From Diogma glabrata (lineage: Eukaryota > Arthropoda > Insecta > Diptera > Cylindrotomidae): a stretch of 64,000 nt of DNA. The notes under the pieces were generated by a model, which had not been told where the DNA came from, searched no databases, and worked only from the letters and a program-made list of their open reading frames with translations. Both the position numbers and the translations under genes were made by a program. The stretch is taken from the NCBI GenBank assembly GCA_963693315.1, contig OY856188.1:264611114-264675113 (forward strand). Reading direction: 5' to 3'. This document shows positions 1-12,618 of the stretch, in pieces. Every line of letters starts with the position of its first letter. Position 1 is the first letter of the stretch.

Positions 1-2099
1 ATACAATATTAATTAAATTATTCTTATTTGAGACTAACAGTACTAAAATGAATTACACTTATACAACAAAAAAATTACTCTAAATTTGGTTTTGTTTTCT
101 TTATGTCCTAACTTGGTACAAAATCCTCAATTACACGAAGAAATTAATTTAATTTATCACTAATTATAACTTACTCAACAACACAAACATATAAATAATT
201 TTTTTTTCTTTGGTTTCTTTGATTAGATTTCTTTTTCTTATCTTGTAATTCATTTTTTTTATTTTCGTTTTGTATTTTTTTTTCTTTATTTTATTTAGTA
301 TTTTTCTTAATTTTTTTAGCAATTTTTCTAAACTCAATTATTTGAATGATTTAAAAAAAAAAAGGGAAAAAACAAATATTAGATAGTAATAATTTCAGTC
401 CAATTTATTTGCCGTGGTATAAGCAACGAATACTGTGTGGTTATGCAAGATCTCGTACGACCTATCTTCTTTGACAGAGTCTTACTGAATTCTTATCTTG
501 AGTGAATTGGCATTATTTACGTGATGGAATTTTGCCGATCACAAGACTCAGCTCATGCTCAAAAATAAGCACAATAAATATGTCTACGGCAATCCCGCTT
601 TAGAGTAATGCCTGGAGACTTCACACAAAATAAATACAGATGAACGTTACGGTCACTTCAGACACCGTCGTAATTTTTTTTTTAATCACCTTCGAAACCT
701 CTGTGTGACCTTCAACTATTTCGTTATTCAAAATGTTTTAGTTTTATTCGACAGGATGGATTTTCTTGTTAGCTTATTGTGAATTTACTTGTGAATTATT
801 GTGAATTTACTCCCAAATAGATTGTTTTTCAACATAACCAAAAAAAATTTACTCCCGCCTAAAACATCGAATAGTTATCTTGAAGGAAAAGTTCTATAGA
901 TCGAGGTCTAACAGATAGCAAAGAAAACTGCTATAACGGTTGGTGTCCTTTGACAGCAAAAAAAAAACAATGCCCTTTATGTCTATAACTAAAAAAAACC
1001 ACGTTAAATATTTTTTGTTTAACTACACAGTTAATTAATTATTCACACAAAAAAACATATATTATTAGCTATATGGAAGAAATTCTTGGTTTCTTTTCTC
1101 TCATTCCGGCATCAAAGAACATAAAAAAAACCAAATCGCTTTGTTTTTGTCATTACAATATCACTGATTTAAACAACACATAAGCACAGATATCTATTCT
1201 TTTTTTTTAGCACCTTTTTATTTTCATTATTGTTACCTTGCTGGGTGTTTCGACCTCTCAATCCCTAATCCAATCTGAATTTTTCTGTTTTCATCTCCGC
1301 CATTTCAAAACCAAGAACAACCAAAACAAAAAAAATCACCACTCGACCACCAAAAGACGTCAAAAACACAGAACAGCTGTTTGTTTCATCAGACAAATAG
1401 TCGAATAAAAAAAAGAGAGCGAGGTCATCTCGCGGCATTTATTTATAGTAAAAAGAATTGTAGCATTATCTGTTAACTTGTTTGAAACACACTAAAGAGT
1501 CTGCACTACTGTTTTATGATAAATTTAAACAGAAATTATTGCTATAGACGATCACGAATTGCGAAAATTCAGTGCGTGTAGGAAAATAATGCGGCTCCAA
1601 ATCACGAAGACTGAGTGACAGCTTCATTACAAAATCCTGATTTATTTTTTCGCTTTCGCCAATACAAATCGTCAATACCAAACAAACCAAATGTTTAGGC
1701 ATTTTCCAAAAAAATTTATAAAACATGTGCATTTTCAAACGAATAGCCCTATAGTATAGCCCTATAGCCCTTTCAATATTCAAAAAACGTAGAAAAATCT
1801 GTTTGGAATCTTAAAACTTTATCTTCAAAATATGATAGCATATAATATATTATCTATGTAAGCCAAAAGAAATTACTAAAAATTTATGCCAGCATAACTC
1901 CATTTCAGAGCAATAAAATAAAAAATTCAGAATTAAGTTTTTTTTCATTCGTTCACACCAATGACATACAAAATTTTGATTTAAAAAAAAATCCACAAAT
2001 ATATGTACATTTTCAAACAAATTGCCCAATTAACAAATCCTGCTGACATCTAACATTATTTTAATTTACAAAATTTTATCTGTGAGGAGAGTACACCCT
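1..2099. other. AT-rich noncoding stretch
   Basis: I see no coding region, only AT-rich DNA with long homopolymer runs. Bases 400-700 and 1230-1450 are more complex. The second block contains a CRE-like AGACGTCA, an E-box CAGCTG and a TATA-like TTTATTTATAG near 1440, so a promoter or UTR is conceivable but unproven. The short open frames here have no recognisable motif. Confidence 0.5.
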
Positions 2100-2275
2100 G
2101 TTTTTCGATGTAATGATTTATTTATTACATCGAATATTTTCGAAACATGATTTTTTTCGATTTTCGATGATATGATTTTTCGATTTTGTGAATCAAATTT
2201 TCGATGACATGATTTTCTGTTATGATTTTCGGTGATATGATCTTTCGATGCTATGACTTTTCGGCAATATGAACA
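2100..2275. repeat. degenerate short repeat around TTTTCGATGATATGA
   Basis: Variants of TTTTCGATGATATGA recur about every 15-30 bases across this stretch with changing spacing. This is a low-complexity, irregular tandem repeat. It lies directly before the 50-bp tandem repeat that follows. Confidence 0.55.
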
Positions 2276-2363
2276 TCAACTACGACTATCAAACTTTAAT
2301 TAAAAATCCAGACACAATTCTCCATATAAAAAATTTACCAATTCAACTTGATCAATTTAAAAC

Positions 2364-2870
2364 TCGTTGCACCAAAACAAATAGGCGATTGTTGAATAAT
2401 GTAATGAAAAAACCGGTGCACCAAAACGAATAGGATATTGTTGAAAAATGTAATAAAATCAAAATTGTTGCCAAAAAACAAATAGGTGACTGTTGAATAA
2501 TGCAATCAAAAAATTCGTTGCACCAAAACAGGGGATTGTTGAATAATGTTGTTAAATGAAATTGTTGCACCAAAATAAACAGGTGATCGTTGAATAATTT
2601 GCATAACAAAACTGTTGCCGCAAAAAATATTTGTAAAATGTTGGATAATACAACAAAAACAATTATTGCACCACCAAATAGGCAAATGCTATGTAATGTT
2701 ATAAAGAAAACCCATTGCACTCTACAAATTGATGATTATTGAATAATTCACATAACAAAATTGTTGCTCCAAAAATTATCAGTTAAGTGTCAAATCAAAA
2801 TTGTTGCTTGTTGGTGAAATAGGTGATTGTTGAATAATGTAATAAAAAAATCATAACAAAATTGTTGCAA
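2364..2870. repeat. tandem repeat, unit about 50 bp
   Basis: About ten diverged units run head to tail. Each carries GTTGCACCAAAAC, then AATAGGTGATTGTTGAATAA and an A-rich tail. Unit starts near 2366, 2415, 2467, 2517 and 2563 give spacings of 46-52 bases. A 122-residue minus-strand open frame across it is a by-product of the repeat. Confidence 0.75.
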
Positions 2871-3899
2871 TCAACTATGCGACAGAGTTTTGTACACATT
2901 TTTTTCATCATACATTTCAAAAACTAATAATCATAAGAAATAGTAATAAGAAAATATATGTAAGAAAATATGTTTTCTAACAATTTTGAAAAGTAAATAT
3001 AAACAGACAGACAATACGTTCATATATATTTTGCAATTTTTCACACAAGAACTAACACATATTATCGAAATATTGTTTAATGTCAAAGCCATAAGAAAAT
3101 TTAATTATTTATGCATTTAATATAAGACATTTTGTTATCTTGTTCTTTTCTCAAACATTTATGATATTTGATGTAATCCCATCTAATTTTCCGTGTTTCT
3201 GTAGAAATCAAAAATATATATTTTTGACTTTCTTGAAATTATTCAAATTTTTCTTAATGTTTTACGTCTTCTGCTTAGAACTTATTTGTTGTCTTTGAAA
3301 ACATGAAATATTTTAAATTTAATTACAAGAAATTTAACGCATTTCTATTCTTATCACCATAAACAGTAAATATTTTGCAAACATTTTATGTTCTTAGCAA
3401 TATAAATTAAAATATAAAAAAAGGAATGGGTGGGTAGTTGTAAGCTGGCTATGATAACTCGGAAGTAATTTATGATAACTGATTTTATTGCTTCACAATC
3501 TTGTTTATGGTTTCAGAAAAGGTGAATTTATTTTTGTTTTATGGAAAATGGTTCGTGAGTGTATGATTGTGAGATGATAGATTGTGAAGATCCCGTGCAA
3601 AAAAAATATAATTGCAATTCATTAAGTTTTTTTTCTTTCACACAAAATATGAAATTGAAAATAGTAATGATTATAATGATTGATGACTTGATGACATAAG
3701 GGCTGAAAACCAAGTTGACTGTTCTAGTTTTATCTTTATTGACTGAATGCTTAGTTGACTTGATGATTTCATTGACTGCAGACCAGGTGGCATGAATACT
3801 GTAGACTAGACATCGTATCATGAAAGCGCTTTTTTCTGTGAAAACAAACCTTAACTGCTTTAAAAACACCAATAAATTAACTGGAGACTTCATTTCGAC

Positions 3900-4040
3900 T
3901 TGCCTTGTTGTTCTGTGAGTTGATGGTATAATGCGTAAGTCCATGACACACAGGCAACATTTAAGTTTGGTGTAAAGTTTATTGGTTGTTCTGTGTGTGG
4001 ATGACAGAACGCGTTACTCCATGACTCAAAGATAACTTTT
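3900..4040. repeat. diverged tandem duplication, about 77 bp
   Basis: A segment with TTGTTCTGTG, then a GATG block, then TCCATGAC near 3905 recurs near 3984 with substitutions. Two units are visible. I see no function. Confidence 0.45.
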
Positions 4041-4214
4041 GTGTTTTGGATAAAATTTATTTTTTTTGCATTAAAATTGTTTTGATTTTTGTGTTGGGAG
4101 TCAGTTTGATTATTCTGCGGTCACCTTTCCAAATGGTTTTTTCATTTCATCTCTCATGTTTGTTTTTTATTTTTTTTTTTTATTTTGACCTTAATTTTTT
4201 TTTGTGTCTCTTCA

Positions 4215-4285
4215 TAGTTTTCTCGTTTAGTCCGACTATCTCAGGCGATAGAGTGTGAGACGTTATTTCTATAGTTTTGGGTTTG
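4215..4285 (+). repeat. tRNA-like sequence, probable SINE head
   Basis: The stretch reads like a degraded tRNA. A D-arm-like TCAGGCGATAGAG is followed about 30 bases later by GGGTTTGATAC, which resembles a B box and T arm. The acceptor stem does not pair convincingly, so I call it a tRNA-derived repeat rather than a functional tRNA gene. Confidence 0.4.
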
Positions 4286-4289
4286 ATAC

Positions 4290-6890
4290 GCTACTCGCCA
4301 ACTGTTTCCTGTACTTTTCAGGATGTTGTCTGGTGGCTTCCTTCTATCGTCCTGCCATGTAATGGTCAACCGCAATAGAATATTCACAGACAAACTCCTT
4401 TATCTTCCTTTGATATTTGTAATAAACTATAGTGAACAAGATTAGTAACAGAAAATTCCATTGAATGTGCTTATCTGACGATTTTTATATCCGTTGGATA
4501 ATTTTCACACCCCATAAAATAATTTTTTGTTTATTTACAATAGAGAACGTTTTTCTCGAGTATTAGAATACTTTTTGATGTAGAGATAAAAAAATTTGTT
4601 GGTTTGATCTTTTTTTTAAGTGAAACATTTCTTATATATAAGGTTGGTCATCAAAACTCACGCTAGCCTGAGCTAACGACCGGTGATTTTGCGTGCCAAG
4701 TTCAAATAATTCTTCAAGAGAAAGTTTCATGTCATCAAAGTTAGTCAGAATAAGACGATTATTACAATTATACAAATCTCGTGTGTTAATTGCTACATTT
4801 TTTTTTGAGATCTTTTCACATTGAAAAATATTCCTAATCTGTTCAATTAATCCTATAAAATTTTTTATCAAAATACTTTTAAAAGCTTAAGTTAAAATAT
4901 GACTATTCCGTGTCATAACACTTATTTAACATAAAACTTTCAATTATTGTAAATTAATCTTTTCGTTGAATTAATTCAAATACGTTTTATACAAATCACC
5001 TATTAACCTGTAATCCTAATTAATATCTCACAACAACAAAGTTTTTTCTAGTATATTGTTACAACAATCAATCAGAATTGTCTTGCTAAATTAGAAAAAC
5101 ATTTTAATTTTCAAATCCAATAAAATATGTTGTGACCTCATTCATTTCTTATATTTATTATAAAATCTTGATTAATGTTTTTCAAACATACGAGAGACAA
5201 TCGGAATAATATTTTGCAAATACAGTCGATTCAATATTACCAAATTCGAAAAATATAAGTATTCATTGCAAAATGAATTTCGGGTAATATGTCTTTTTTC
5301 AACTGATTGCTTTACTTTAAGATTTATTAAAAACTAACAACAAAGTTATACCAAACCATTATACCCGCGCCAAGTTGTTATTTGTTTATTTTTTAAGCAA
5401 AAAAAAAATAAAAAATAAATAAATTTACAAAAATTCAGGAAGGAAATAAAAATCTCAAAAACGAGAATGAAAAACCAAACTTTAAATTTATGAATTTAAT
5501 TTAATAAAAATGCAGGTTTAGTGGAAGATTTTGTATTTCAACAGGAACCAAAAGTATATGGAAGCTTTTTTCAACACTTTAGTTTCTCTTATTCCATTTT
5601 TTACTATTTTATTTTGCAAATTAACTTTAAAGTTTTGTTTTTTTTGTGGTTATTTTGATTTTACAAATGTTTGCGTTTCTATAACAAATGATAATTGACC
5701 ATTGCAGCTTAAACTCAATTTCAAGTTTGTTTGAAAATAATTATGTAAGGACTATTAAGTCCAGTTAACAAAACATTTCTAAGCTTATAGCTCTTTATTC
5801 AAAATCAATTACGTTTATCTCAACATAATTCTTTTCCAATGTCCAATAAAAAACTTAATAGAAAATTTTACTTTTTATCGAGCTCAAAGTGATTTCATTC
5901 AAGAATATAAAGAAAAACAAATTAGTATTCATGACCACGTAAATACGGCATCAAATTCTCTAGTGGTATATGTTCAAATTATCGTTTGTTTTTTTTCTGT
6001 TTTTCCACTTAAAGTTCAAGTCAAAAAAACTGTCGAAGATCTATAAAAAAATAAAAAAAAACTTAAGTCTCTTAATCCCTAAACGATTTCTTTTGTTTTT
6101 AAATCTAAAAACAAAAATTAAAATAAAATGTAATCGTTTTACAAACGAAATTAAAGTATATCTCAGTATTTTTTATCGTTTGTTTTGCTACCGGACATAT
6201 GATGGAATAAAAACGTTTTTTTTATAACTTACCAAACGTTTTATTAAGCCCTAAACAGTTGTTAGAACTTTTTAAAAAAATTACTACACTTTCAACTTTG
6301 ATTCTTTTAAACATTTTGTTAACCGTTTAATTTCAACAAATCGATTACAGACATCAGATTTAAACTTATTTTTCATAAAAAAACAAATCAAAAACTTTTT
6401 CCACTTCTTGAAGTTACTATTAGGAAACGAAAGTTGAGAGTTGTAACAAAGGGTATTCCATAAACAAAAGTTTTGTTTCGATAAAATGGTACAAGATATG
6501 GAAATGTGGTAGAATTAGACTCTCGAATTTGTTGAAACTGATATCAACTGGAAAAAAATTATTTTAATTTACTTTGACTAAATTAATAAAATATATAAGT
6601 GGTGTTAGTATTTTTTGGATACTGACCGCTTATAGCTGATTGAGAAACTGAAACTGAATACTTCTTTAATGGCTTTTTGTTGTTTTTATTTATTTTTTTA
6701 TATTTTTATTTCATAAAATTCTTTCTGCCTGTTAAAATCTAGCCCTTAAAACTTTATTGCTCTTTTCATTACAATTTGTTTTAAATTTTTAAGTTACCAA
6801 TTTTAATATAATTTTAAAACCAATAACAATTTTACTGTATTTTTCTATTAAGCAAATCTTCATTTTTATATTGAATTATATTAAATAAAC
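4290..6890. other. AT-rich noncoding stretch
   Basis: The stretch is AT-rich with no recognisable gene. The minus frame at 4632-4871 and the plus frame at 5970-6227 have no motif and look like chance open frames; the latter is mostly Lys, Phe and Leu from A/T runs. Confidence 0.5.
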
Positions 6891-6900
6891 CTTAAAGTTT

Positions 6901-9789
6901 TATATCTTTATATATTTATCTCTTTATCTATATATCTCTCTATCTCGTTATCCCTTTATCTAATTATCTCTTTATCTCTTTATCTCTTTATCTCTTTATC
7001 TCTTTATCTCTTTATCTCTTTATCTCTTTATCTCTTTATCTCTTTATCTCTTTATCTCATTATCTCTTTATCTCTTTATCTCTTTATCTCTTTATCTCTT
7101 TATCTCTTTATCTCTTTATCTCTTTATCTCTTTATCTCTTTATCTCTTTATCTCTTTATCTCTTTATCTCTTTATCTCTTTATCTCTTTATCTCTTTATC
7201 TCTTTATCTCTTTATCTCTTTATCTCTTTATCTCTTTATCTCTTTATCTCTCTATCTCTTTATCTCTTTATCTCTTTATCTCTTTATCTCTTAATCTCTT
7301 AATCTCTTTATCTCTTTATCTCTTTATCTCTTTATCTCTTTATCTCTTTATCTCTTTATCTCTTTATCTCTTTATCTCTTTATCTCTTTATCTCTTTATC
7401 TCTTTATCTCTTTATCTCTTTATCTCTTTATCTCTTTATCTCTTTATCTCTTTATCTCTTTATCTCTTTATCTCTTTATCTCTTTATCTCTTTATCTCTT
7501 TATCTCTTTATCTCTTTATCTCTTTATCTCTTTATCTCTTTATCTCTTTATCTCTTTATCTCTTTATCTCTTTATCTCTTTATCTCTTTATCTCTTTATC
7601 TCTTTATCTCTTTATCTCTTTATCTCTTTATCTCTTTATCTCTTTATCTCTTTATCTCTTTATCTCTTTATCTCTTTATCTCTTTATCTATTTATCTCTT
7701 TATCTCTTTATCTCTTTATCTCTTTATCTCTTTATCTCTTTAACTCTTTATCTCTTTATCTCTTTATCTCTTTATCTCTTTATCTCTTTATCTCTTTATC
7801 TCTTTATCTCTTTATCTCTTTGTCTCTTTATCTCTTTATATCTTTATCTCTTTATCTCTTTAGCTCTTTATCTCTTTATCTCTTTATCTCTTTATCTCTT
7901 TATCTCTTTATCTCTTTATCTCTTTATCTCTTTATCTCTTTATCTCTTTATCTCTTTATCTCTTTATGTCTTTATCTCGTTATCTCTTTGTCTCTTTATC
8001 TCTTTATTTCTTTATCTCTTTATTTTTTTATCTCCTTATCTCTTTATCTCTTTATTTTTTTTTCTCTTTATCTCTTTATCTCTTTATTTCTTTATCTCTT
8101 TATCTAATTACTTTTTTATCTCTTTATCTCTTTATCTCTTTATCTCTTTATCTCTTTATCTCTTTATCTCTTTATCTCTTTATCTCTTTATCTCTTTATC
8201 TCTTTATCTCTTTATCTCTTTATCTCTTTATCTCTTTATCTCTTAATCTCTTTATCTCTTTATCTCTTTATCTCTTTATCTCTTTATCTCTTTATCTTTT
8301 TATCTCTTTATCTCTTTATCTCTCTACCTCTTTATCTCTTTATCTATTTATCTCTTTATCTCTTTATCTCTTTATCTCTTTATCTCTTTATCTCTTTATC
8401 TATTTATCTCTTTATCTCTTTATCTCTTTATCTCTTTATCTCTTTATTTTTTTATCTCTTAATCTCTCTATATCTTTATCTCTTTGTCTCTTTATCTCTT
8501 TATCTCTTTATCTCATTATCTTTCTATCTCTTTATCTCCCTATCTCTATATCTCTTTATCTCTTATTCTCTTTATCTCTTTGTCTCTTTTTTTCTTTATC
8601 TTTTAATCTCTTTATCTCTTTATCTTTTTATCTCTTTGTCTCTTTATCTCTTTATCTCTTTATCTCTTTATCTCTTTATCTCTTTATCTCTTTATCTCTT
8701 TATCTCTTTATCTCTTTATCTCTTTATCTCTTCATCTCTTTATCTCCTTATCTTTTTATTTCTTTATCGCTTTATCGTTTTATCTCTTTATTTCTTTATC
8801 TCTTTATCTCTTTATCTCTTTATCTCTTTATCTCTTTATCTCTTTATCTCTTTATCTTTTTATCTTTTTATCTCTTTATCTCTTTATCTCTTTATATCTT
8901 TATCTCTTTATCTCTTTATCTCTTTATCTCTTTATCTCTTTATCTCTTTATCTCTTTATCTCTTTATCTCTTTATCTCTTTATCTCTTTATCTCTTTATC
9001 TTTTTATTTCTTTATCGCTTTATCGCTTTATCTCTTTTTTTCTTTATCTCTTTATCTCTTTATCTCTTTATCTCTTTATCTCTTTATCTCTTTATCTCTT
9101 TATCTCTTTATCTCTTTATCTCTTTATCTCTTTATCTCTTTATCTCTTTATCTCTTTATCTCCTTATCTCTTTATCTTTTTATCTTTTTATCTCTTTATC
9201 TCTTTATTTCTTTACCTCTTTATCTCTTTATCTCTTTATCTCTTTATCTCTTTATCTCTTTATTTCTTTATCTCTCTATCTCTTTATCTCTTTATCTCCT
9301 TATCTCTTTATCTCCTTATCTCTTTATCTCTTTATCTCTTTATCTCTTTATCTCTTTATCTCTTTATCTCTTTATCTCTTTATCTCTTTATCTCTTTATC
9401 TCTTTATCTCTTTATCTCTTTATCTCTTTATCTCTTTATCTCTTTATCTCTTTATCTCTTTATCACTTTATCTCTTTATCTCTTTATCTCTTTATCTCTT
9501 TATCTCTTTATCTCTTTATCTCTTTATTTCTTTATCTCTATATCTCTTTATCTCTTTATCTCTTTATCTCTTTATCTCTTTATCTCTTTATCTCTTTATC
9601 TCTTTATCTCTTTATCTCTTTATCTCTTTATCTCTTTATCTCTTTATCTCTTTATCTCTTTGTCTCTTTGTCTCTTTATCTCTTTATCTCTTTATCTCTT
9701 TATCTCTTTATCTCTTTATCTCTTTATCTCTTTATCTCTTTTTCTCTTTAACTCTTTATCTCTTAATCTCTTAATCTCTTTATCTCTTT
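6901..9789. repeat. octanucleotide array (TCTTTATC)n, about 360 units
   Basis: The 8-bp unit TCTTTATC (GATAAAGA on the other strand) repeats for about 2.9 kb. The portion from 6960 to about 7950 is nearly homogeneous, while 7960-9789 carries many substituted units. Long plus-strand open frames here (602 and 371 residues of a repeating SLSLYLFI pattern) arise because three 8-bp units make eight codons and no stop is formed. They are not genes. The array touches the 3' tail of the non-LTR element that begins at about 9797. Confidence 0.97.
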
Positions 9790-9904
9790 TTTTTTAATTC
9801 TTAGTTAGGCATGGTTAGTGTTAATTATAATAAATTATTAATTAACGTCTCTGAATATCCGAAGATACCATGCCAACTAGGGATTGGGATTAAGTTTGAA
9901 TAAA

Positions 9905-10400
9905 TTAAGTTTCTTTTAGAAGTTTATGGACGCTAACTTTAAAACTTTCAGGATTAAAGCTATCAGGAAAAACCCATGAAGGCAAGGCAATCCAGAGATA
10001 AGAGACTCTGTTAAAAAAATCACGCTGAGAGGCAACAGTTCTGCACCTTTTTATTTGAACCGTAAAAGGATCGCCTATAACATTTGCTCTGGTGTTACGT
10101 AATGGGATTGCTAGTTCAGGTAAAATTGATTTAATCTCTTCAGAAGTTCGTACATCCATAATGTATTAGTAGAAAATTGTCATATCAGCAACATTTCGTC
10201 TGTGCTGTAAAGAATCAAGTTCATTAGTAAGAGTTGAGTTTCCAATCAGTTTAACAGCTCTGCGCTAAACAGAATCCAGGCACTTCAAACTACTATAATA
10301 AGCTCCACCTCATATGTGAGAACAGTACTCCATGCAGGGACGTATAAATGATTTGTAAATTAAAAGAAGCTGTTCGCTATTTAAAAACTTACGACATCGT
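9905..10400 (-). pseudogene. C-terminal domain of LINE copy 1 pol
   Basis: The minus strand encodes the post-RT region, best preserved at 10159-9905 (84 residues), with CRTVASQRDFFNRVSYLW, LPSWVFPDSFNP and the terminal KVSVHKLLKET. The same segment is a single longer open frame in copy 2 (28542-28033), where it begins with GFLGRCRKFFSSEQ and RPCMEYCSHIWGGA. In copy 1 the corresponding upstream part contains stops. This region follows the RT in Jockey/CR1-type elements and its function is not well defined. Confidence 0.75.
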
Positions 10401-10417
10401 CTCAAAAAGCCCAATTT

Positions 10418-11214
10418 TTAAACAGCGTTCTTAGCTAAGTTAAAAATATGAGAATTCCATTTCAAATTATTTTCAACTTCTACTAATAGAAGCCTAACAG
10501 ATTCTTTCTCTTCAAGATCTTTAGAGATGAACTTTAATGGAATCGGATTAGGTGTGGATAATCTAGAAAAATAACAAGCCTGTGTTTTGCACATATTGAA
10601 TTCAACACTATTAGCGAGCTCCCAATCCAAAATAGATTTAAGGCCATGGTTTAAAGAATCTATTAAATTTGATCTCCAGTTGTTAAGCGCTAACTGTGAA
10701 TATAATTTAGGGTTCTCATGAGACGCATAAAGAGTGCTATCATCAGCAAAACTATAGATAGGACTAATTGTTGAATCCAACAAATCATTAATATAAATAA
10801 GAAAGAGAGTTGGTGACAAAGCAGAACCCTGAGGAACTCCTGCATTAGTTGAAAAGACATCCGATGAAATACCATCAACATTGACCCGAAATTTCCACTG
10901 GGAAATAAAGCTTTGTATCCAAGATATAAGTTGCTCATCCAAACCATTACATCTTAATTTGCAAATAAGATTGTTGTGCCAAACTTTATCAAATGCTTTG
11001 GATATATCAAGAGCAATACTATGATTTTCAAGCGATTTGTTCCACATATGAGTGACAAAGGAAAATCTCCCGACTCTAAGAAGCTCATTATATTAAAATT
11101 ACTGTATTTCTCAAAAATTTTAGAAACAACCGATAAAATTGAAATGGGTTTGTAATTTGTTGGATCAGTCTTACTACCCTTTTTTGGAACTGATGTACGC
11201 TTGCAATTTTCCAT
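10418..11214 (-). pseudogene. reverse transcriptase core of LINE copy 1
   Basis: Two minus-strand frames together hold the RT fingers and palm. The first (11214-10954) has VPKKGSKTDPTNYKPISIL, the N-terminal RT motif. The second (11047-10418) has LDISKAFDKVWH, then AGVPQGSALSPTLFLIYIND, then the catalytic FADDSTLYA, a YxDD variant with both aspartates intact. The frame change near 11050 breaks the protein. The family copies its own RNA at a nicked target. The 85-residue minus frame at 10690-10947 is an out-of-frame shadow. Confidence in RT is high; clade is open. Confidence 0.9.
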
Positions 11215-11228
11215 ATTTCACGAAAAAC

Positions 11229-11759
11229 TCATTTCTTATATGACAGAAGGATAGTGTTTTCTTTTGGGTCTATTACCGGCACATCTCTATCAATTAGGGG
11301 AGGTAGAGAAGACTTACAAAAATTACCATGGACATTCTTAACCGCTTTATAGAAATTTCGTGAACCAGTGGGATGTTCAGCAAATTTAGACGCTTTTTTT
11401 CTCTTAAAAACGATTTTTTCTGCATCTATTAGTTTTCTACATATATTCCTCTCAATTCGGTATTGTTTAAGGTTTTCATCAGTTTTGTTTTGATTATACT
11501 TTTGAAATGCCCTTTTCTTAATTTTAAATGCCTTTTTGCATTTTTTGGAAAACCAAAGATCAGTCTTAGGAACGGTTATTCTATTGGGAATAATTTTCCA
11601 CATACCCTCAAGAATAGCCTCCGAAAAATTTAACGCAGCTGTATTAGGGTCTTGGCCGGTAAGACAAATACGTTTCCAGGAAAATTGTTTAAAAAACTCT
11701 AAGACTCTGCCAATTTGCAGCTTTATGCTCCCAAACAAGACGAAGATTGGCTTTAAATT
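11229..11759 (-). pseudogene. linker between endonuclease and RT of LINE copy 1
   Basis: A minus-strand frame of 169 residues (11229-11738) is Lys/Arg-rich. It contains WFSKKCKKAFKIKKRAF and a downstream KQYRIERNICRKLI helix, followed by FYKAVKNVHGN. This pattern of basic helices between endonuclease and RT is characteristic of Jockey/CR1-type pol proteins. The frame ends near 11229, and the RT continues in another frame from 11214, so at least one frameshift separates them. A plus-strand frame at 11536-11775 is an antisense shadow. Confidence 0.65.
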
Positions 11760-12005
11760 GTTTTGGAATTTGTAAATTTAACTGTGTAGAGATCAAATTA
11801 TGATCTGAACCACCTAAAGGTTCAGATACTTTGAATTGTACGAGGTAAGGATCATTTGTTAAAAACAAATCAAGTAAGTTACTATTTTGTCCCCGAATGT
11901 CAGGTACTCTGGTAGGATGATCTATAATCTGTGTGTAATTATGGTAAAGATAAAATAGCTCAGCCTGTTTACCTATCTCATCAGTAAGGATAGAACTACA
12001 TTTAG
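11760..12005 (-). pseudogene. AP-endonuclease C-terminal fragment of LINE copy 1
   Basis: The minus strand encodes a segment ending in LLDLFLTNDP and then, about 15 residues on, a GGSDHNLIS motif. This is the end of the exonuclease/endonuclease/phosphatase fold used by non-LTR retrotransposons to nick target DNA; the SDH histidine is a catalytic residue of that family. Everything N-terminal to it is absent. Homology stops near 12005, which is the 5' truncation point typical of incomplete target-primed reverse transcription. The segment reads into the linker downstream with only small frame disturbance. It has no independent function. Confidence 0.7.
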
Positions 12006-12600
12006 AAAAAAAAAGTTAAAATTTAATTGATTTTAAAATTTTTTGTTAATGGAAGTTGTTTGAAAAAATTATGAAAAATTTAAATTTTCAGTCGTACTAA
12101 AATTAAATATCTCAAGAACACGAATTAATGCCTTTTTGTAAATTTGGAATATTTAAGAGTAAAGATAGAACTATTTTCAGAAAAAAAATTAATTGAATTT
12201 CAATTGATCTTCGACCCTAGCGCCATCTTTAAAAAGTTTTTTTAATATTTTTATTTAAAAATTAATTACAAAAACAATTAATTAATATTTTTTCAAACGG
12301 CTAATTAATCATCCATCAAACAAAAAAAAGTTTACTGAAATCGGTATAGCCGTTCTTGAGCAATTTAAACTCAAAGTTACATCGGATTGGCAGAATTTTC
12401 ATTTTTCATGCATGTTGGGGTGCCCCCTATGCTCAAAATATGCACATTAAAAAAACTGCAAAAAATGTTGTATCTTTTATTTTGTCCATACTACTTATAT
12501 GCCAAGTTTCAGGAATTTCAAAAATGGTTAAGTTTTCACAACTCGGTATAGAACACGTTTTTCTTCTATATTGAGTGGATCCTATTAAAACATTCGTCGT
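12006..12600. other. AT-rich unassigned stretch
   Basis: I see no gene. The part at 12330-12560 is of moderate complexity and reads like interspersed-repeat DNA (phrases such as GCCAAGTTTCAGGAATTTC resemble those in the satellite at 15.8 kb), but I cannot assign it. Confidence 0.4.
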
Positions 12601-12618
12601 ATTGGGGTTTGAGAGATG

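Larger units (their letters stand above)
9797..12005 (-). mobile_element. non-LTR retrotransposon copy 1 (Jockey/CR1/RTE-like), 5' truncated
   Basis: Read on the minus strand, the element runs from the endonuclease C-terminus (12005) through a basic linker and reverse transcriptase to a 3' UTR near 9797. The 3' UTR block at 9845-9885 (ACGTCTCTGAATATCCGAAG and onward) is nearly identical to one in copy 2 at 27980-28018, so both belong to one family. Several frame breaks and the missing ORF1 and endonuclease N-terminus make it dead. The A-rich tail runs straight into the octanucleotide array. I cannot fix the clade by eye; Jockey, CR1 and RTE share these motifs. Confidence 0.85.

Noticed and set aside
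4632..4871. Minus-strand 79-residue frame
   Set aside because: It is less biased than its neighbours, but no domain, splice site or homologous segment was found in the window.
7820..9774. Plus-strand open frames of 95, 602 and 371 residues
   Set aside because: They are direct translations of the TCTTTATC array, two of them overlapping in different frames. No start context, domain or non-repetitive residue pattern exists.
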